From Amycolatopsis pretoriensis (GTDB lineage Bacteria > Actinomycetota > Actinomycetes > Mycobacteriales > Pseudonocardiaceae), in NCBI RefSeq assembly GCF_900107925.1, contig NZ_FNUJ01000005.1, forward strand, positions 1-64,000: a DNA stretch of 64,000 nt. The letters are read 5' to 3'. Below are positions 1 to 9,000 of the stretch, piece after piece. The position numbers were made by a program, and so were the translations under genes. How positions within the stretch are numbered: the first letter of the stretch is position 1; each line of letters begins with the position of its first letter. The notes beneath the pieces are model-generated. The model was given only the letters and a program-made list of their open reading frames with translations. It searched no databases and was not told where the DNA came from.

Positions 1-444
1 TCCAAGATCATGCTCGAGCGCGCCCGCGCGAACGAGAAGATCAAGTGGAAGCTGAACTCGCAGATCACCGGCGTGGTCGGCGACGGCAAGGTCGAGGGCC
101 TGCAGCTCAAGGACACCAAGGACGGCTCGGAGTCGACGCTGGACGTGTCGGGCTTCTTCGTCGCGATCGGCCACGACCCCCGCAGCCAGCTGGTGAAGGG
201 GCAGGTCGACCTGGACGAGGACGGCTACGTCGTCACCCAGGGGCGGACGTCCTACACCAACCTCGACGGCGTGTTCGCGGCCGGCGACCTGGTGGACCGC
301 ACGTACCGGCAGGCGATCACCGCCGCCGGTTCCGGGTGCAGTGCCGCGATCGACGCGGAACGATGGCTCGCGGAGCACGGCGAATCGGACGCGCACGAGG
401 CGGCCGAGCTCGTCGGCGGCGGCTACGGCGCGGGCACCAACTGA
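1..444 (+). CDS. trxB: Thioredoxin reductase, C-terminal part (5' end outside window)
   Basis: This is the last 147 codons of an NADPH- and FAD-dependent thioredoxin reductase, which reduces thioredoxin in the cytoplasm. The visible part carries the end of the NADPH domain and the C-terminal FAD-binding strand: [10 protein letters not shown] and [11 protein letters not shown], the latter being the conserved FAD-contacting GD motif of the family. The active-site CxxC and the dinucleotide-binding GxGxxG motifs would lie upstream of base 1. The stop codon is 36 bases before the start of trxA, so the two are very likely one operon, as in other actinobacteria. The 3' end is complete; only the N-terminal half is missing. 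Confidence 0.95.
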   Translation, partial: SKIMLERARANEKIKWKLNSQITGVVGDGKVEGLQLKDTKDGSESTLDVSGFFVAIGHDPRSQLVKGQVDLDEDGYVVTQGRTSYTNLDGVFAAGDLVDRTYRQAITAAGSGCSAAIDAERWLAEHGESDAHEAAELVGGGYGAGTN

Positions 445-480
445 CTTTCCGGCGCAACACACCCCTTGGAGGAGAAAACC

Positions 481-804
481 ATGGCCAACACCGTCAAGGT
501 GACCGACGCGACGTTCGTCGACGAGGTCCTGACCAGCGAGAAGCCCGTTCTGGTCGACTTCTGGGCCACCTGGTGCGGCCCGTGCAAGATGGTCGCCCCG
601 GTGCTCGAGGAGATCGCGGCCGAGAACGGCGAGAAGCTGACCATCGCCAAGATCGACATCGACGAGAACCCGAACACGCCGCGTGACTACCAGGTGATGT
701 CCATCCCGACGCTGATCCTGTTCCAGGGCGGCAAGCCGGTGAAGCAGATCGTCGGCGCCAAGCCGAAGGCCGCGCTGCTGTCGGACCTCGCCGACGTTCT
801 CTGA
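481..804 (+). CDS. trxA: Thioredoxin TrxA
   Basis: A 107-residue thioredoxin, the usual length, which passes electrons from thioredoxin reductase to cytoplasmic protein disulfides. The redox motif WCGPCK is at residues 31-36 and the cis-proline loop is in MSIPT. The ATG at 481 is chosen because GGAGGAG sits 6 to 12 bases before it; an in-frame extension to 466 would run through that ribosome-binding site. It follows trxB directly and is followed by a strong inverted repeat, so the operon probably ends here. Confidence 0.97.
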   Translation: MANTVKVTDATFVDEVLTSEKPVLVDFWATWCGPCKMVAPVLEEIAAENGEKLTIAKIDIDENPNTPRDYQVMSIPTLILFQGGKPVKQIVGAKPKAALLSDLADVL

Positions 805-820
805 GTTCCAGTACTCCCGG

Positions 821-864
821 CGGACCCGGGGCCTGCGAGAACCCTCTTGCGGACCCCGGGTCCG
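821..864 (+). terminator. Inverted repeat after trxA
   Basis: A perfect 11-bp inverted repeat (821-831 with 854-864, CGGACCCGGGG arm) with a 22-base loop lies 17 bases after the trxA stop. It has no T-run, as is common in high-GC actinobacteria. It probably ends the trxBA transcript. The rest of the 805-1080 gap would hold the cwlM promoter; TTGACT at 943 is a possible -35 but I cannot fix a -10. Confidence 0.6.
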
Positions 865-1080
865 TCGCCGTTCAGGGGAATGTGACCGGTGTGGGTGAAT
901 CGAGCGTGACCGGGGCCACCAGGGGTACTCCACGATCGGGCTCTTGACTGACCTACCGGGCCTACGCTGTCACCGAGAGTTGGCAAGGCACAATAGAGGA
1001 CCTGGGCCCGTCCCAGCGAAGGTTTTCTTGCCCCGCACCGAGCCCCCCGACTCGGTGCCCTAGGAAAGAGCGAGGAGTGC

Positions 1081-2229
1081 ATGCGGGTACTCCGCCGCGG
1101 TGACGCCGGTCCGGACGTCGCCGAAATCAGGTCCATCCTGGCCGGGATGGATCTGCTCCCGCCGGTCACCGGTACCGACGCCTACGACACGTTCGACGTC
1201 GCCGTCGAGCACGCCGTCCGTGCCTTCCAGCAGCGCCGTGGGCTGATGACCGACGGCATCGTGGGTCCGGCGACCTTCCAGGCGCTCAAGGGCGCCAGCT
1301 ACCACCTGGGCAGCCGCCCGCTGTCGTACATGATCGCGTCGCCGGTGCACGGCGACGACGTCTTCACGCTGCAGGAGCGGCTGACCGAGCTCGGTTTCGA
1401 CGCCGGCCGCCCGGACGGCTACTTCGGCCCCGCCACCGAGCGCGCGCTGAAGACGTTCCAGCGCGACATGCGCCTGACGCCGGACGGCATGTGCGGCCCG
1501 GCGACCATCCGCGAGCTGCACCGCCTGTCCTCGCCGCGGGCCAGGGGCGGGCGCCCCGTGTTCCTGCGCGAGCAGGAGCAGGTGCGCCAGGCCGGTCCGC
1601 GCCTGCGCGGCAAGCGCATCGTGATCGACCCGGGCCACGGCGGCGACGACCTCGGCGTGGTCGCCGGCGGCCTGCGCGAAGCCGACATCGCCTGGGACCT
1701 CGCGCGCCGCCTCGAAGGCCGGATGAAGGCCACGGGCATGGAGGCGCTGATCTCCCGCGGCCCGAACCACAGCCCGACCGAGCTGGAACGCGCCAAGTTC
1801 GCCAACGACGCCGGCGCGGACCTGTTCCTGTCCCTGCACAGCGACAAGAACCCGTCGCCGCGCGCGCAGGGTGTCGCGAGCTTCCACTTCGGCAACGGCA
1901 ACGGCACGACGTCCACGGTGGGCGAGCTGCTGGCCGGCTTCATCCAGCGTGAGGTCGCGGCCCGCACGGGCCTGCAGGACAACCGCACGCACTACAAGTC
2001 GTGGGACATCTTCACCCGCACCCGCTGCCCGGCGGTCCGGATCGAGATCGGTTACCTGACGAACCCGGACGACGCCCGCAAGCTCGGCGACCCGGCGTTC
2101 CGCGACATCGTCGCGGAGGGCATCCTGATCGCCGTCAAGCGCCTGTACCTGCTCGGCGAAGGCGACCAGCCGACGGGAACGTTCACGTTCGCCGACGTCC
2201 TGGCGCACGAGCTCGCCAAAGCCGAATAG
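1081..2229 (+). CDS. cwlM: N-acetylmuramoyl-L-alanine amidase, CwlM-like
   Basis: A 382-residue protein with two N-terminal peptidoglycan-binding repeats (about 1-75 and 85-150, each with an FGPATERAL/VGPATFQAL core) and a C-terminal amidase_3 domain from about 178. Zinc and catalytic residues of the fold are present: H186 in VIDPGHGG, E200, H253 in SLHSD and E322 in IEIGYLTNP. No signal peptide is visible, which fits mycobacterial CwlM, a cytoplasmic MurA activator sharing this architecture. Whether this copy is an active amidase or a regulator cannot be decided from sequence. GAGGAG lies 4 to 9 bases before the ATG. Its position beside trxA and before parAB is typical for actinobacteria. 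Confidence 0.9.
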   Translation: MRVLRRGDAGPDVAEIRSILAGMDLLPPVTGTDAYDTFDVAVEHAVRAFQQRRGLMTDGIVGPATFQALKGASYHLGSRPLSYMIASPVHGDDVFTLQERLTELGFDAGRPDGYFGPATERALKTFQRDMRLTPDGMCGPATIRELHRLSSPRARGGRPVFLREQEQVRQAGPRLRGKRIVIDPGHGGDDLGVVAGGLREADIAWDLARRLEGRMKATGMEALISRGPNHSPTELERAKFANDAGADLFLSLHSDKNPSPRAQGVASFHFGNGNGTTSTVGELLAGFIQREVAARTGLQDNRTHYKSWDIFTRTRCPAVRIEIGYLTNPDDARKLGDPAFRDIVAEGILIAVKRLYLLGEGDQPTGTFTFADVLAHELAKAE

Positions 2230-2315
2230 GGCCGACCACAACCCCTAGCGGCTCACCTTCACCTGCTCCACCACCCCTGGGGACGCACGCGCTGCGTCCC
2301 CAGGTTCGTGGGCAG

Positions 2316-2389
2316 TCATCCACAGCTTTTCCACCGCTCCTAGCAGCGCTCTGTGGATAACTCGGCACTTCTTCCACAGTTGTGCACAC
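2316..2389. promoter_or_regulatory. Cluster of DnaA-box-like sequences outside oriC
   Basis: Between cwlM and the GNAT gene lie TCATCCACA (2316-2324), a perfect TGTGGATAA (2352-2360, the reverse of TTATCCACA), CTTCCACAG (2371-2379) and TGTGCACAC (2381-2389). TTATCCACA is the classical DnaA box; the actinobacterial preference is TTGTCCACA. The cluster is about 10 kb from dnaA. It could titrate DnaA or regulate a promoter; no function is shown. Confidence 0.4.
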
Positions 2390-2400
2390 GCGTGTTTCAG

Positions 2401-2430
2401 CCGTGCTCGAGCACGGGAGCAAACGTTTGC
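2401..2430. promoter_or_regulatory. Two adjacent perfect palindromes
   Basis: CCGTGCTCGAGCACGG (2401-2416) and GCAAACGTTTGC (2419-2430) stand next to each other just past the GNAT stop codon. The second resembles a LacI-family operator half-site pair. They sit between convergent genes, so a terminator role for the first is also possible. Confidence 0.3.
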
Positions 2431-2438
2431 GGGGTGGG

Positions 2439-3083
2439 TCAGGCGCGGCCGAGGCTGGGCTCGGCCGTCGTGATCGTCACCTGGCCGAGCAGCCGTTCCA
2501 GCGCCGCCTCGACGTCTTCCTTCCAGGTGATCGCCGACCGCAGCTCCAGCCGCAAGCGCGGCCACTTCTGGTGCGGGCGGACCGTCTTGAAGCCGACGCT
2601 CTGGAGGAACGCCGCCGGCAGCACGCAGCTGTGGCCGCCGTCCGGGTCGGTCTCGTCGGGGCGGGCGTCGCCGAACGCCTCGATCGCGCGGACACCGCGC
2701 TTGGTCAGGTCCTTGGCGACCGCCTGGACGAGCATCCGGCCGAGGCCGCCGCCGCGGAACTCCGGGAGGACCTGGAACGCCGTCAGCAGGATCGCGTCCG
2801 CGCTCGGCGGGGACGTCGGGAAGGCCAGCGAGCGCGGGACGGCGTTCGGCGGGGCGTACAGCACGAACCCGACCGGCAGCGTGTCGCTGTAGACGATGCG
2901 GCCGCAGGAACCCCACTCGAGCAGGACGCTGGAAACCCAGGCTTCCTTCTCGACCTCGGTGGCGCCGAACTCCTCGGCCTGGTTCTTCAGGTGCGGGGCC
3001 AGTTCCCAGTACACGCACCTGCGGCAGCTCTTGGGCAGGTGCTCCAGGTTGTCCAGTGTGACGCCCACGACGCGACGCGACAC
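2439..3083 (-). CDS. GNAT-family N-acetyltransferase
   Basis: A 214-residue protein with a GNAT acetyl-CoA-binding motif, FRGGGLGRML, at about residues 109-118, following the beta-4 strand ILLTAFQVLPE. An N-terminal SCRRCVYWE segment holds two cysteines four residues before an aromatic pair and may bind metal. The substrate is unknown. The GTG start is chosen because GGGGAGG lies 6 to 12 bases upstream. It is convergent with cwlM and divergent from the aminotransferase at 3276. Confidence 0.85.
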   Translation of the reverse strand: MSRRVVGVTLDNLEHLPKSCRRCVYWELAPHLKNQAEEFGATEVEKEAWVSSVLLEWGSCGRIVYSDTLPVGFVLYAPPNAVPRSLAFPTSPPSADAILLTAFQVLPEFRGGGLGRMLVQAVAKDLTKRGVRAIEAFGDARPDETDPDGGHSCVLPAAFLQSVGFKTVRPHQKWPRLRLELRSAITWKEDVEAALERLLGQVTITTAEPSLGRA

Positions 3084-3275
3084 CCGCGACCTCCCCTGAC
3101 CTGCTTCTCCCGACCGGCCGCCCGGTCGTCAAGCCGCGTCTGACCACGGCACGAACACGGGAGCCATGGTCGAGGATAGGCGGATGTGACGAGCGCCGAA
3201 AGGCCAGGGGTACCGGATGGGTGCCCGGTTACACTCGACAGGATCTATATCCATCGAGCCCCGGGTGAATCGTCG

Positions 3276-4595
3276 ATGACCGAGAACCGCCCCAGCAAGC
3301 CGCAGAGCGGCCGCCAGAACCTCGACCCGCACCTCGAGCGGTACGCCGCGCGCACCGCCGGGATGACCGCCTCGGAGATCCGAGCGCTGTTCGCGGTCGC
3401 CAGCCGGCCCGAGGTGGTTTCGCTGGCCGGCGGCATGCCGAACCTGGCGGCGCTCCCGCTCGACACGCTCTCGGCGCAGGTGGCGGAGATCATCGCCGAG
3501 GACGGCCTCGTCGCGCTGCAGTACGGCTCGGCGCACGGCGTGCCGGTGCTGCGCGAGCAGATCTGCGAAATCATGGCCCTGGAGGGCATCAAGGCCCACC
3601 CGGACGACGTCGTGGTGACCGTCGGCTCCCAGATGGGCCTGGACATGGTCACGCGGCTGTTCTGCGACCCGGGTGACGTCGTGATCGCCGAAGGCCCGTC
3701 GTACGTCGGCGCGCTGGGCTCGTTCGCCGCGTACCAGGCGCAGGTCGTGCACGTGGCCATGGACGACCAGGGCCTGGTGCCGTCGCTGCTGCGCGAGGCG
3801 CTCGACCGGACGGAGAAGGCCGGCCGCCGGGTCAAGTTCCTCTACACGATCCCGAACTTCCACAACCCCGCCGGCGTCACGCTGGCCGTCGAACGCCGCG
3901 CGGAGATCCTCGAGATCTGCCGCGAACACGGTGTCCTCGTCGTCGAAGACAACCCGTACGGGTTGCTCGGCTTCGACGGCCAGACGTACCCGGCGCTGCG
4001 CTCGACCGACCCCGACAACGTCGTGTACCTCGGTTCGTTCTCGAAGACGTTCGCGTCGGGCCTGCGCGTCGGCTGGGTGCTCGCGCCGCACGCCGTGCGC
4101 GAGAAGCTCGTGCTGGCCGCGGAGTCGGCCACGCTGTGCCCGCCGACGTTCAACCAGATGATCGTGTCGCGCTACCTGGCCACGCACGACTGGAAGGGCC
4201 AGATCAAGAAGTTCCGCGAGAACTACCGCGACCGGCGCGACGCGATGCTGTCCGCGCTGGAGCAGTACCTGCCCGCGGGCTGCTCGTGGACCAAGCCGGA
4301 CGGCGGGTTCTACGTCTGGGTGACGGTGCCGGAAGGCGTCGACACGAAGGCGATGCTGCCGCGCGCGGTGACCGCGCGGGTGGCGTACGCGTCCGGAACC
4401 GGCTTCTACGCCGACGGGTTCGGCAGCCGTCAGATGCGGCTGTCCTACTGCTACCCGACGCCGGAGCGCATCCGCGAGGGCGTGCGGCGGCTGGCCGCCG
4501 TGCTGGAGTCCGAAATGGACCTCGCGCGCACCTTCGGTAGCGTGACCTCGCGCCAGATCCAGGGACCGCAGAACCCGTCCCCGGACACGGTCTAG
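3276..4595 (+). CDS. PLP-dependent class I/II aminotransferase (MocR/LysN-like fold)
   Basis: A 439-residue fold-type I aminotransferase without the N-terminal GntR domain found in MocR regulators. PLP-binding residues are visible: N197 in FHNPAG, D225 in VVEDNPYG, the Schiff-base lysine K257 in SFSKT and R264 in GLRVGW. The C-terminal RQMRLSY supplies the substrate-carboxylate arginine. Related enzymes transaminate 2-aminoadipate, valine or aromatic amino acids; the substrate here cannot be inferred. It is followed after 26 bases by the ligase gene, probably in one transcript. A longer in-frame start at 3186 exists but the ATG at 3276 fits family length better. Confidence 0.88.
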   Translation: MTENRPSKPQSGRQNLDPHLERYAARTAGMTASEIRALFAVASRPEVVSLAGGMPNLAALPLDTLSAQVAEIIAEDGLVALQYGSAHGVPVLREQICEIMALEGIKAHPDDVVVTVGSQMGLDMVTRLFCDPGDVVIAEGPSYVGALGSFAAYQAQVVHVAMDDQGLVPSLLREALDRTEKAGRRVKFLYTIPNFHNPAGVTLAVERRAEILEICREHGVLVVEDNPYGLLGFDGQTYPALRSTDPDNVVYLGSFSKTFASGLRVGWVLAPHAVREKLVLAAESATLCPPTFNQMIVSRYLATHDWKGQIKKFRENYRDRRDAMLSALEQYLPAGCSWTKPDGGFYVWVTVPEGVDTKAMLPRAVTARVAYASGTGFYADGFGSRQMRLSYCYPTPERIREGVRRLAAVLESEMDLARTFGSVTSRQIQGPQNPSPDTV

Positions 4596-4621
4596 TTCTT
4601 TTCAGCTAAGGAGTTTCCACG

Positions 4622-5566
4622 GTGGTCGACCGTACCGTTGCCGTGCTCGCCGGCGGGCTTTCGCACGAACGCGACGTCTCGCTGAGGTCCGGGCGACGGC
4701 TCTCCGCGGCGCTCAAGTCCGAGGGCCTCGGCATCGAGGAGTGGGACACCGACGCCGGGTTGCTGGAGCGCCTGCGCACCCAGCGGCCGGACGCGGTCGT
4801 CGTCGCGCTGCACGGCGGCGAGGGCGAGAACGGCTCGGTGCAGACGGTCCTGGAGATGCTGGACGTGCCGTTCGTCGGCACCGGCTCCCAGGGCTGCCGC
4901 CGCGCGTGGGACAAGCCGACGGCGAAGGCGCTCATCGAGAACGCCGGGTTCACGACACCCGGCTGGGTGGTGCTGCCGCACAGCACGTTCCGCGAGCTCG
5001 GCGCGCAGGCGGTCCTCGACGCGATGGTGGAGCAGCTCGGCCTGCCGCTGATCCTCAAGCCCGACCAGGGCGGCTCGGCGCTCGGCACCCAGGTGGTCCG
5101 CGAGGCGGCGGAACTGCCGGCGGCGATGGTCGGCTGCTTCGCCTACGGCGACACGGTGCTCGCGGAGCGGTTCGTCGACGGCGTCGAGGTGGCCGTGACG
5201 GTCATCGAGGGCGAGAACGGACCCGAGGCCCTGCCGGCGGTCGAGATCGTGCCGGAGAGCGGCGTGTACGACTACACGGCCCGCTACACGGCCGGCCTGA
5301 CGGACTTCTTCACCCCGGCCCGCCTGGACGACGCCGCGGCCAAGGCGGTGGCCGAGCTGGCCGTCGCCGCGCACCGCGTGCTCGGCCTCCGGGACATCTC
5401 CCGCACCGACGCGGTCGTCGCGTCGGACGGAACGGTGTACTTCCTCGAAGTGAACCCGTCGCCGGGGCTGACCGAGACGTCGACGGTGCCGATGGCGATC
5501 GAAGCCGCGGGCAAGTCTCTCGGCACGGTGTTCGGCGAACTCATCGGGCGCGCGATTTCTCGCTGA
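4622..5566 (+). CDS. D-alanine-D-alanine ligase family protein (ATP-grasp)
   Basis: A 314-residue ATP-grasp ligase. The N-terminal VLAGGLSHERDVSLRSG loop, ALHGGEGENG, the ATP-grasp LILKPDQGGSALG segment and the metal-binding EVNPSPGLTETS end follow the Ddl pattern, with NPSPG where Ddl usually has NTLPG. Ddl joins two D-alanines for the peptidoglycan stem peptide in the cytoplasm. Many actinobacteria have a second Ddl-type protein at this position between the aminotransferase and parB; the exact substrate is open, so no symbol is given. The GTG start has AAGGAG about 7 bases upstream. Confidence 0.82.
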   Translation: MVDRTVAVLAGGLSHERDVSLRSGRRLSAALKSEGLGIEEWDTDAGLLERLRTQRPDAVVVALHGGEGENGSVQTVLEMLDVPFVGTGSQGCRRAWDKPTAKALIENAGFTTPGWVVLPHSTFRELGAQAVLDAMVEQLGLPLILKPDQGGSALGTQVVREAAELPAAMVGCFAYGDTVLAERFVDGVEVAVTVIEGENGPEALPAVEIVPESGVYDYTARYTAGLTDFFTPARLDDAAAKAVAELAVAAHRVLGLRDISRTDAVVASDGTVYFLEVNPSPGLTETSTVPMAIEAAGKSLGTVFGELIGRAISR

Positions 5567-5580
5567 CCCCTCGCACGCGA

Positions 5581-5611
5581 AAGGCCGCCTCGGAGCTTCC
5601 GTGGCGGCCTT
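5581..5611. terminator. Bidirectional hairpin between the ligase gene and parB
   Basis: A perfect 9-bp stem, AAGGCCGCC (5581-5589) with GGCGGCCTT (5603-5611), followed by TTTT on the plus strand and rich in A on the other side. It lies between convergent genes and can serve both transcripts. Confidence 0.8.
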
Positions 5612-5698
5612 TTCGTGTCGCGGTTGATCATCACCGGTTGTGGTCACCGCGATCGCGTCGAGCAATCATCACCGTGACGAAACACCCCGGGGTGATCC

Positions 5699-6703
5699 CT
5701 AATCGGTTTTCGGTGTCTGATTCGTCCCATTCGCATCGATGATCGCGACGATCCGCTCGAGGTCGTCGACCGAGCCGAACTCGAGCGTGATCCGGCCCTT
5801 GCGGCGGCCGAGGTCGACCTTCACCCGCGTGTCGAACCGGTCCGAAAGCCGGTTCGCGAGCTCCTGCAACCCGGGCGCCTGGATCGGCTTGCGCGGCGCG
5901 GGCTTCGGCTTGGCCGGCTTCTCGCTCTTCTTGAGCGTGACGGCTTCCTCGGTCGCCCGGACCGACATGCCCTCCGCGACGATGCGGGCGGCGAGCTCTT
6001 CCTGGCTGTCGGCGTCCTCCAGCGAGAGCAACGCGCGGGCGTGACCGGCGGACAGGACGCCCGCGGCCACCCGGCGCTGCACCGGCAGGGGGAGCTTGAG
6101 GAGCCGGATCGTGTTGGTGATGACCGGCCGGCTGCGGCCGATCCGGCTCGCCAGCTCCTCGTGCGTGACCGCGAACTCGTCGAGCAGCTGCTGGTAGGCC
6201 GCCGCCTCTTCGAGGGGGTTCAGCTGGACGCGGTGGATGTTCTCCAGGAGCGCGTCACGCAGCATCGACTCGTCGGCGGTCTGCCGGACGATCGCCGGGA
6301 TCGCTTCGAGCTCCGCCTGCTGTGACGCGCGCAGCCGGCGCTCGCCCATGACGAGCTCGTACTCGTCGTTCCCGAGCTCGCGGACGACGATGGGCTGCAT
6401 GAGCCCGAACTCGCGGATCGAGTGCTCGAGTTCGGCGAGCGCGTCTTCGTCGAAGACCTGCCGCGGCTGCTTCGGGTTCGGCTTGATCGAGCTGACCGGG
6501 ATCTCGCGGTAGACGGCGCCGGCGACCTCGCCGCCGTGCGTCTTCGCCTGGCCGTTGGCCGCGAACCAACCCTTGTCCTCGGCCGCCTTCTTGTCCGCCG
6601 CAGCGCCGTCAGCGGGCGCCGGCAGCGGACCGCTGCCGGTCGCCGGCCCCGTCGGGATGAGGGCGGCGAGGCCGCGCCCCAGCCCTCCTCTGCGCTCCGT
6701 CAT
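5699..6703 (-). CDS. parB: Chromosome partitioning protein ParB
   Basis: A 334-residue ParB/Spo0J CTPase and DNA clamp that loads at parS and spreads along origin-proximal DNA. The N-terminal nuclease-like domain includes [12 protein letters not shown] and GERRLRAS (the CTP-binding GERRxRA box); a central HTH ([21 protein letters not shown]) reads parS; a C-terminal dimer domain ends the protein. The start overlaps the parA stop by 4 bases (ATGA), so parA and parB are translationally coupled. Five parS-like sites are present in this window. Confidence 0.96.
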   Translation of the reverse strand: MTERRGGLGRGLAALIPTGPATGSGPLPAPADGAAADKKAAEDKGWFAANGQAKTHGGEVAGAVYREIPVSSIKPNPKQPRQVFDEDALAELEHSIREFGLMQPIVVRELGNDEYELVMGERRLRASQQAELEAIPAIVRQTADESMLRDALLENIHRVQLNPLEEAAAYQQLLDEFAVTHEELASRIGRSRPVITNTIRLLKLPLPVQRRVAAGVLSAGHARALLSLEDADSQEELAARIVAEGMSVRATEEAVTLKKSEKPAKPKPAPRKPIQAPGLQELANRLSDRFDTRVKVDLGRRKGRITLEFGSVDDLERIVAIIDANGTNQTPKTD

Positions 6704-7647
6704 GTCGAACTACCCTTCTCCATCTGCGCACCGCGTTCGGCGATCTCCTTGGCCGCGTCCACGTAACTCATCGCACCGCGCGAACCAGGATCGTAAGCGA
6801 GGACGGTCTGGCCGTACCCGGGCGCCTCGGAGACCTTCACGCTGCGGGGGATGACCGTCTTCAGGACCGTGTCGCCGAAGTGGTTGCGCACCTCGTTCGT
6901 CACCTGGTCGGCCAGCTTGGTCCGGCCGTCGTACATGGTGAGGAGGATCGTCGAGACGCGCAGCTCGCGGTTGAGGTGCTGCTGCACGAGCTCGATGTTG
7001 CTCAGCAGCTGCCCGAGCCCTTCCAGCGCGTAGTACTCGCACTGGATCGGGATGAGCACCTCCTGCGCGGCGACCATCGCGTTGACCGTCAGCAGGCCGA
7101 GCGAGGGCGGGCAGTCGATGAAGACGTAGTCGACGCCGATCTCGTCGAGGATCTCCGAGGAGATGGCCTCCTTGAGCCGGGACTCGCGGGACGCCATCGA
7201 GACGAGCTCGATCTCGGCGCCGGCGAGGTCGATCGTGGCGGGGACGCAGAAGAGGTTGGGGGACTGCTCGGTGGGCTGCGCGGCGTCCGCGAGCGTCACC
7301 TCGCCGATGAGCACCTCGTAGATGGAGGGCGTCCCGGACCGGTGGTCGACGTCGAGCGCGGTGCTCGCGTTGCCCTGCGGGTCGAGGTCGACGACGAGCG
7401 TCTTGAGCCCGTGGACGGCGAGCGCGGCGGCGAGGTTGACCGTGCTCGTGGTCTTGCCGACGCCGCCCTTCTGGTTGGCGACGGTCAGCACGCGGCGGCG
7501 ACCGGGGCGGGGGAGTTCCCCTTCCTTCGGGTGCAGCAGACGCGCGGCGCGGGCGGCTTCTTCGGCGATCGGGGTCCAGCCCACGTCGGGGGTGGTCTCC
7601 GTGGAGTCGGACGGCGGGGGATTCACCGGTCTCGACACCTCCTCCAT
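6700..7647 (-). CDS. parA: Chromosome partitioning ATPase ParA/Soj
   Basis: A 315-residue Walker-type ATPase that moves ParB-bound origins. The deviant Walker [13 protein letters not shown], with the signature lysine, follows a proline-rich leader of about 55 residues; [11 protein letters not shown] and [10 protein letters not shown] are the A' and Walker B motifs. The ATG at 7647 has GGAGGTG about 8 bases upstream. It overlaps parB by 4 bases and has a parS-like site 32 bases before its start, so ParB may repress its own operon. Confidence 0.96.
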   Translation of the reverse strand: MEEVSRPVNPPPSDSTETTPDVGWTPIAEEAARAARLLHPKEGELPRPGRRRVLTVANQKGGVGKTTSTVNLAAALAVHGLKTLVVDLDPQGNASTALDVDHRSGTPSIYEVLIGEVTLADAAQPTEQSPNLFCVPATIDLAGAEIELVSMASRESRLKEAISSEILDEIGVDYVFIDCPPSLGLLTVNAMVAAQEVLIPIQCEYYALEGLGQLLSNIELVQQHLNRELRVSTILLTMYDGRTKLADQVTNEVRNHFGDTVLKTVIPRSVKVSEAPGYGQTVLAYDPGSRGAMSYVDAAKEIAERGAQMEKGSST

Positions 7648-7678
7648 GTAGACGTCTGGTCGGTGGTCGAGTCGCGCG

Positions 7679-7692
7679 GTTTCACGTGGAAC
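7679..7692. promoter_or_regulatory. parS site 1
   Basis: GTTTCACGTGGAAC, one change from the consensus GTTTCACGTGAAAC bound by ParB. It lies between rsmG and parA. Confidence 0.85.
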
Positions 7693-7703
7693 ACGGCGAC
7701 CCG

Positions 7704-8387
7704 TTAACGCTTCCTGCTCCGCGCCTTCGGCTTGCCAGCTGAGGGGAGGCGACGGATCTTCACAACCGTGCTGGGGACCTCCAGTACGGCGGCACCGCAT
7801 TCGACGATCAGCGGGTCGGCCCCGCCGGCCTTGCGAATGGCGGCACCGTCCCGCTCGATCTCGTCCGCCGCGCCGGCGCCCTTGAGAGCGACCAGGAAGC
7901 CATCGGGACGAACGAGCGGCAAGCACCAGTCCGCGAGCCGGGCGAGCGGGGCGACCGCGCGAGCGGTGACGATGTCGGCGCCACCGTGCTGCTCACGCAC
8001 AGGCCGCTCCTCCGCGCGTCCACGGACGATGGTGATCGGGAGTTCCAGCTTCTCGGCCACCTCGGCCAGCCAGTCCACCCGGCGGGCCATCGGTTCGAGC
8101 AAGACGATATCGAGGTCCGGTCGCGCGATCGCGAGCGGTACTCCCGGAAGCCCGGCACCCGACCCGACATCGACGACGCGGGCACCCTCGGGCATCTGCT
8201 CGCCGATGACGGCCGAGTTGAGGACGTGCCGCTCCCACAGCCGCTCGACCTCCCGCGGCCCGATCAGCCCACGCTCGACACCGTGCCGCTCGAGGAGTTC
8301 GACGTACCCAGCCGCTTGGTCCACCCGCGAACCGAACACCCGCTCCGCCGCGGCCCGCACCGTCGCCGCGGCCTGATCCAAGCTCAC
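7704..8387 (-). CDS. rsmG: 16S rRNA (guanine527-N7)-methyltransferase RsmG (GidB)
   Basis: A 227-residue SAM-dependent methyltransferase that modifies G527 of 16S rRNA; loss gives low-level streptomycin resistance in other bacteria. The SAM motif VVDVGSGAGLPGVPLA is near residue 75 and the LLEPMARRVDWL acidic loop follows. The N-terminal RLWERHVLNS helix is characteristic of GidB. The GTG at 8387 is preferred because GAGGAG lies 8 bases upstream; a longer ORF would extend through two parS sites. Its place beside parAB is conserved in actinobacteria. Confidence 0.94.
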   Translation of the reverse strand: MSLDQAAATVRAAAERVFGSRVDQAAGYVELLERHGVERGLIGPREVERLWERHVLNSAVIGEQMPEGARVVDVGSGAGLPGVPLAIARPDLDIVLLEPMARRVDWLAEVAEKLELPITIVRGRAEERPVREQHGGADIVTARAVAPLARLADWCLPLVRPDGFLVALKGAGAADEIERDGAAIRKAGGADPLIVECGAAVLEVPSTVVKIRRLPSAGKPKARSRKR

Positions 8388-8409
8388 TCCGCCTACTCCT
8401 CGTCCGCGC

Positions 8410-8423
8410 GTTTCACGTGAAAC
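8410..8423. promoter_or_regulatory. parS site 2 (perfect)
   Basis: GTTTCACGTGAAAC, a perfect match to the ParB-binding consensus, just upstream of rsmG. Confidence 0.95.
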
Positions 8424-8506
8424 GCGCTCCGTCGATTGTCCCCGATGCCGAGCCGAAAACGAGCCGACAGTCCGCAGATGTGCAGAACTCCACTCACCCG
8501 GCGGCG

Positions 8507-8520
8507 GTTCCACGTGAAAC
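8507..8520. promoter_or_regulatory. parS site 3
   Basis: GTTCCACGTGAAAC, one change from the consensus, 97 bases from site 2 in the non-coding stretch upstream of rsmG. Confidence 0.9.
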
Positions 8521-8560
8521 AACGCAGCTGTGACTCACCCGCGGCGCACACCGGCCGCCA

Positions 8561-8574
8561 GTTCCACGTGAAAC
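8561..8574. promoter_or_regulatory. parS site 4
   Basis: GTTCCACGTGAAAC, identical to site 3 and 54 bases further on. It abuts the degraded gene at 8576. Confidence 0.9.
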
Positions 8575-8575
8575 A

Positions 8576-8938
8576 TCACCGCTGTAATTCGCTCGGCGGT
8601 AGCTCCGCGTTCCGCAGCCGGATCCCGCTGAACCCGAGCGAGCTGCTGCCGCGGCGTCCACGAACGGCCACAGGTTCCGCACCACCCTCAGCTCGATCCC
8701 CGCCTCCTCGTGCAGCCCGAGGAGGTCGCCGACCGGCGAAGGTGGACCCAGCGGCGAGACCGGTTCGGTCGCGACCATCGCGTGCACCCGATCGGCGCCG
8801 AGCCACGCGAGGTCTGCGTCCGTCGCCGACAGCACCGCCGACGCCATCGCCCCTCGGACACTGACGCGGGAACCAGTGGTCCGGCGCCCGCTCCGAGCCG
8901 ACCGCCCAGCAGACGACCTCACCGGGAGCCGGGCGCAT
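8576..8938 (-). pseudogene. Degraded DUF6886-like gene
   Basis: Fragments of one conserved protein appear in two minus-strand frames. MRPAPGEV, WAVGSERAPDHWFPRQCPR and the end LGFSGIRLRNAELP are in one frame. The middle (RVHAMVATEP, SPLGPPSPVGDLLG, EAGIELRVVRNLWPF) is in another. From memory these pieces occur in this order in DUF6886-type proteins, which begin MRPxPGE and end GFSGIRLRNA. At least two frameshifts and internal loss of sequence are needed, and a usual segment before WAVG is missing. I infer an inactivated gene; no intact frame spans it. Confidence 0.65.
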
Positions 8939-8949
8939 GGCACAAAAGA

Positions 8950-8984
8950 AGCGGCCCCACCTGACCGAGTCAAGTGGGGCCGCT
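8950..8984 (-). terminator. Terminator of the rpmH-to-jag operon
   Basis: An 11-bp perfect stem, AGCGGCCCCAC (8950-8960) with GTGGGGCCGCT (8974-8984), followed on the minus strand by TCTTTTGTG. It lies 16 bases past the jag stop. Confidence 0.85.
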
Positions 8985-9000
8985 CCGGTGGAACCGAGTC

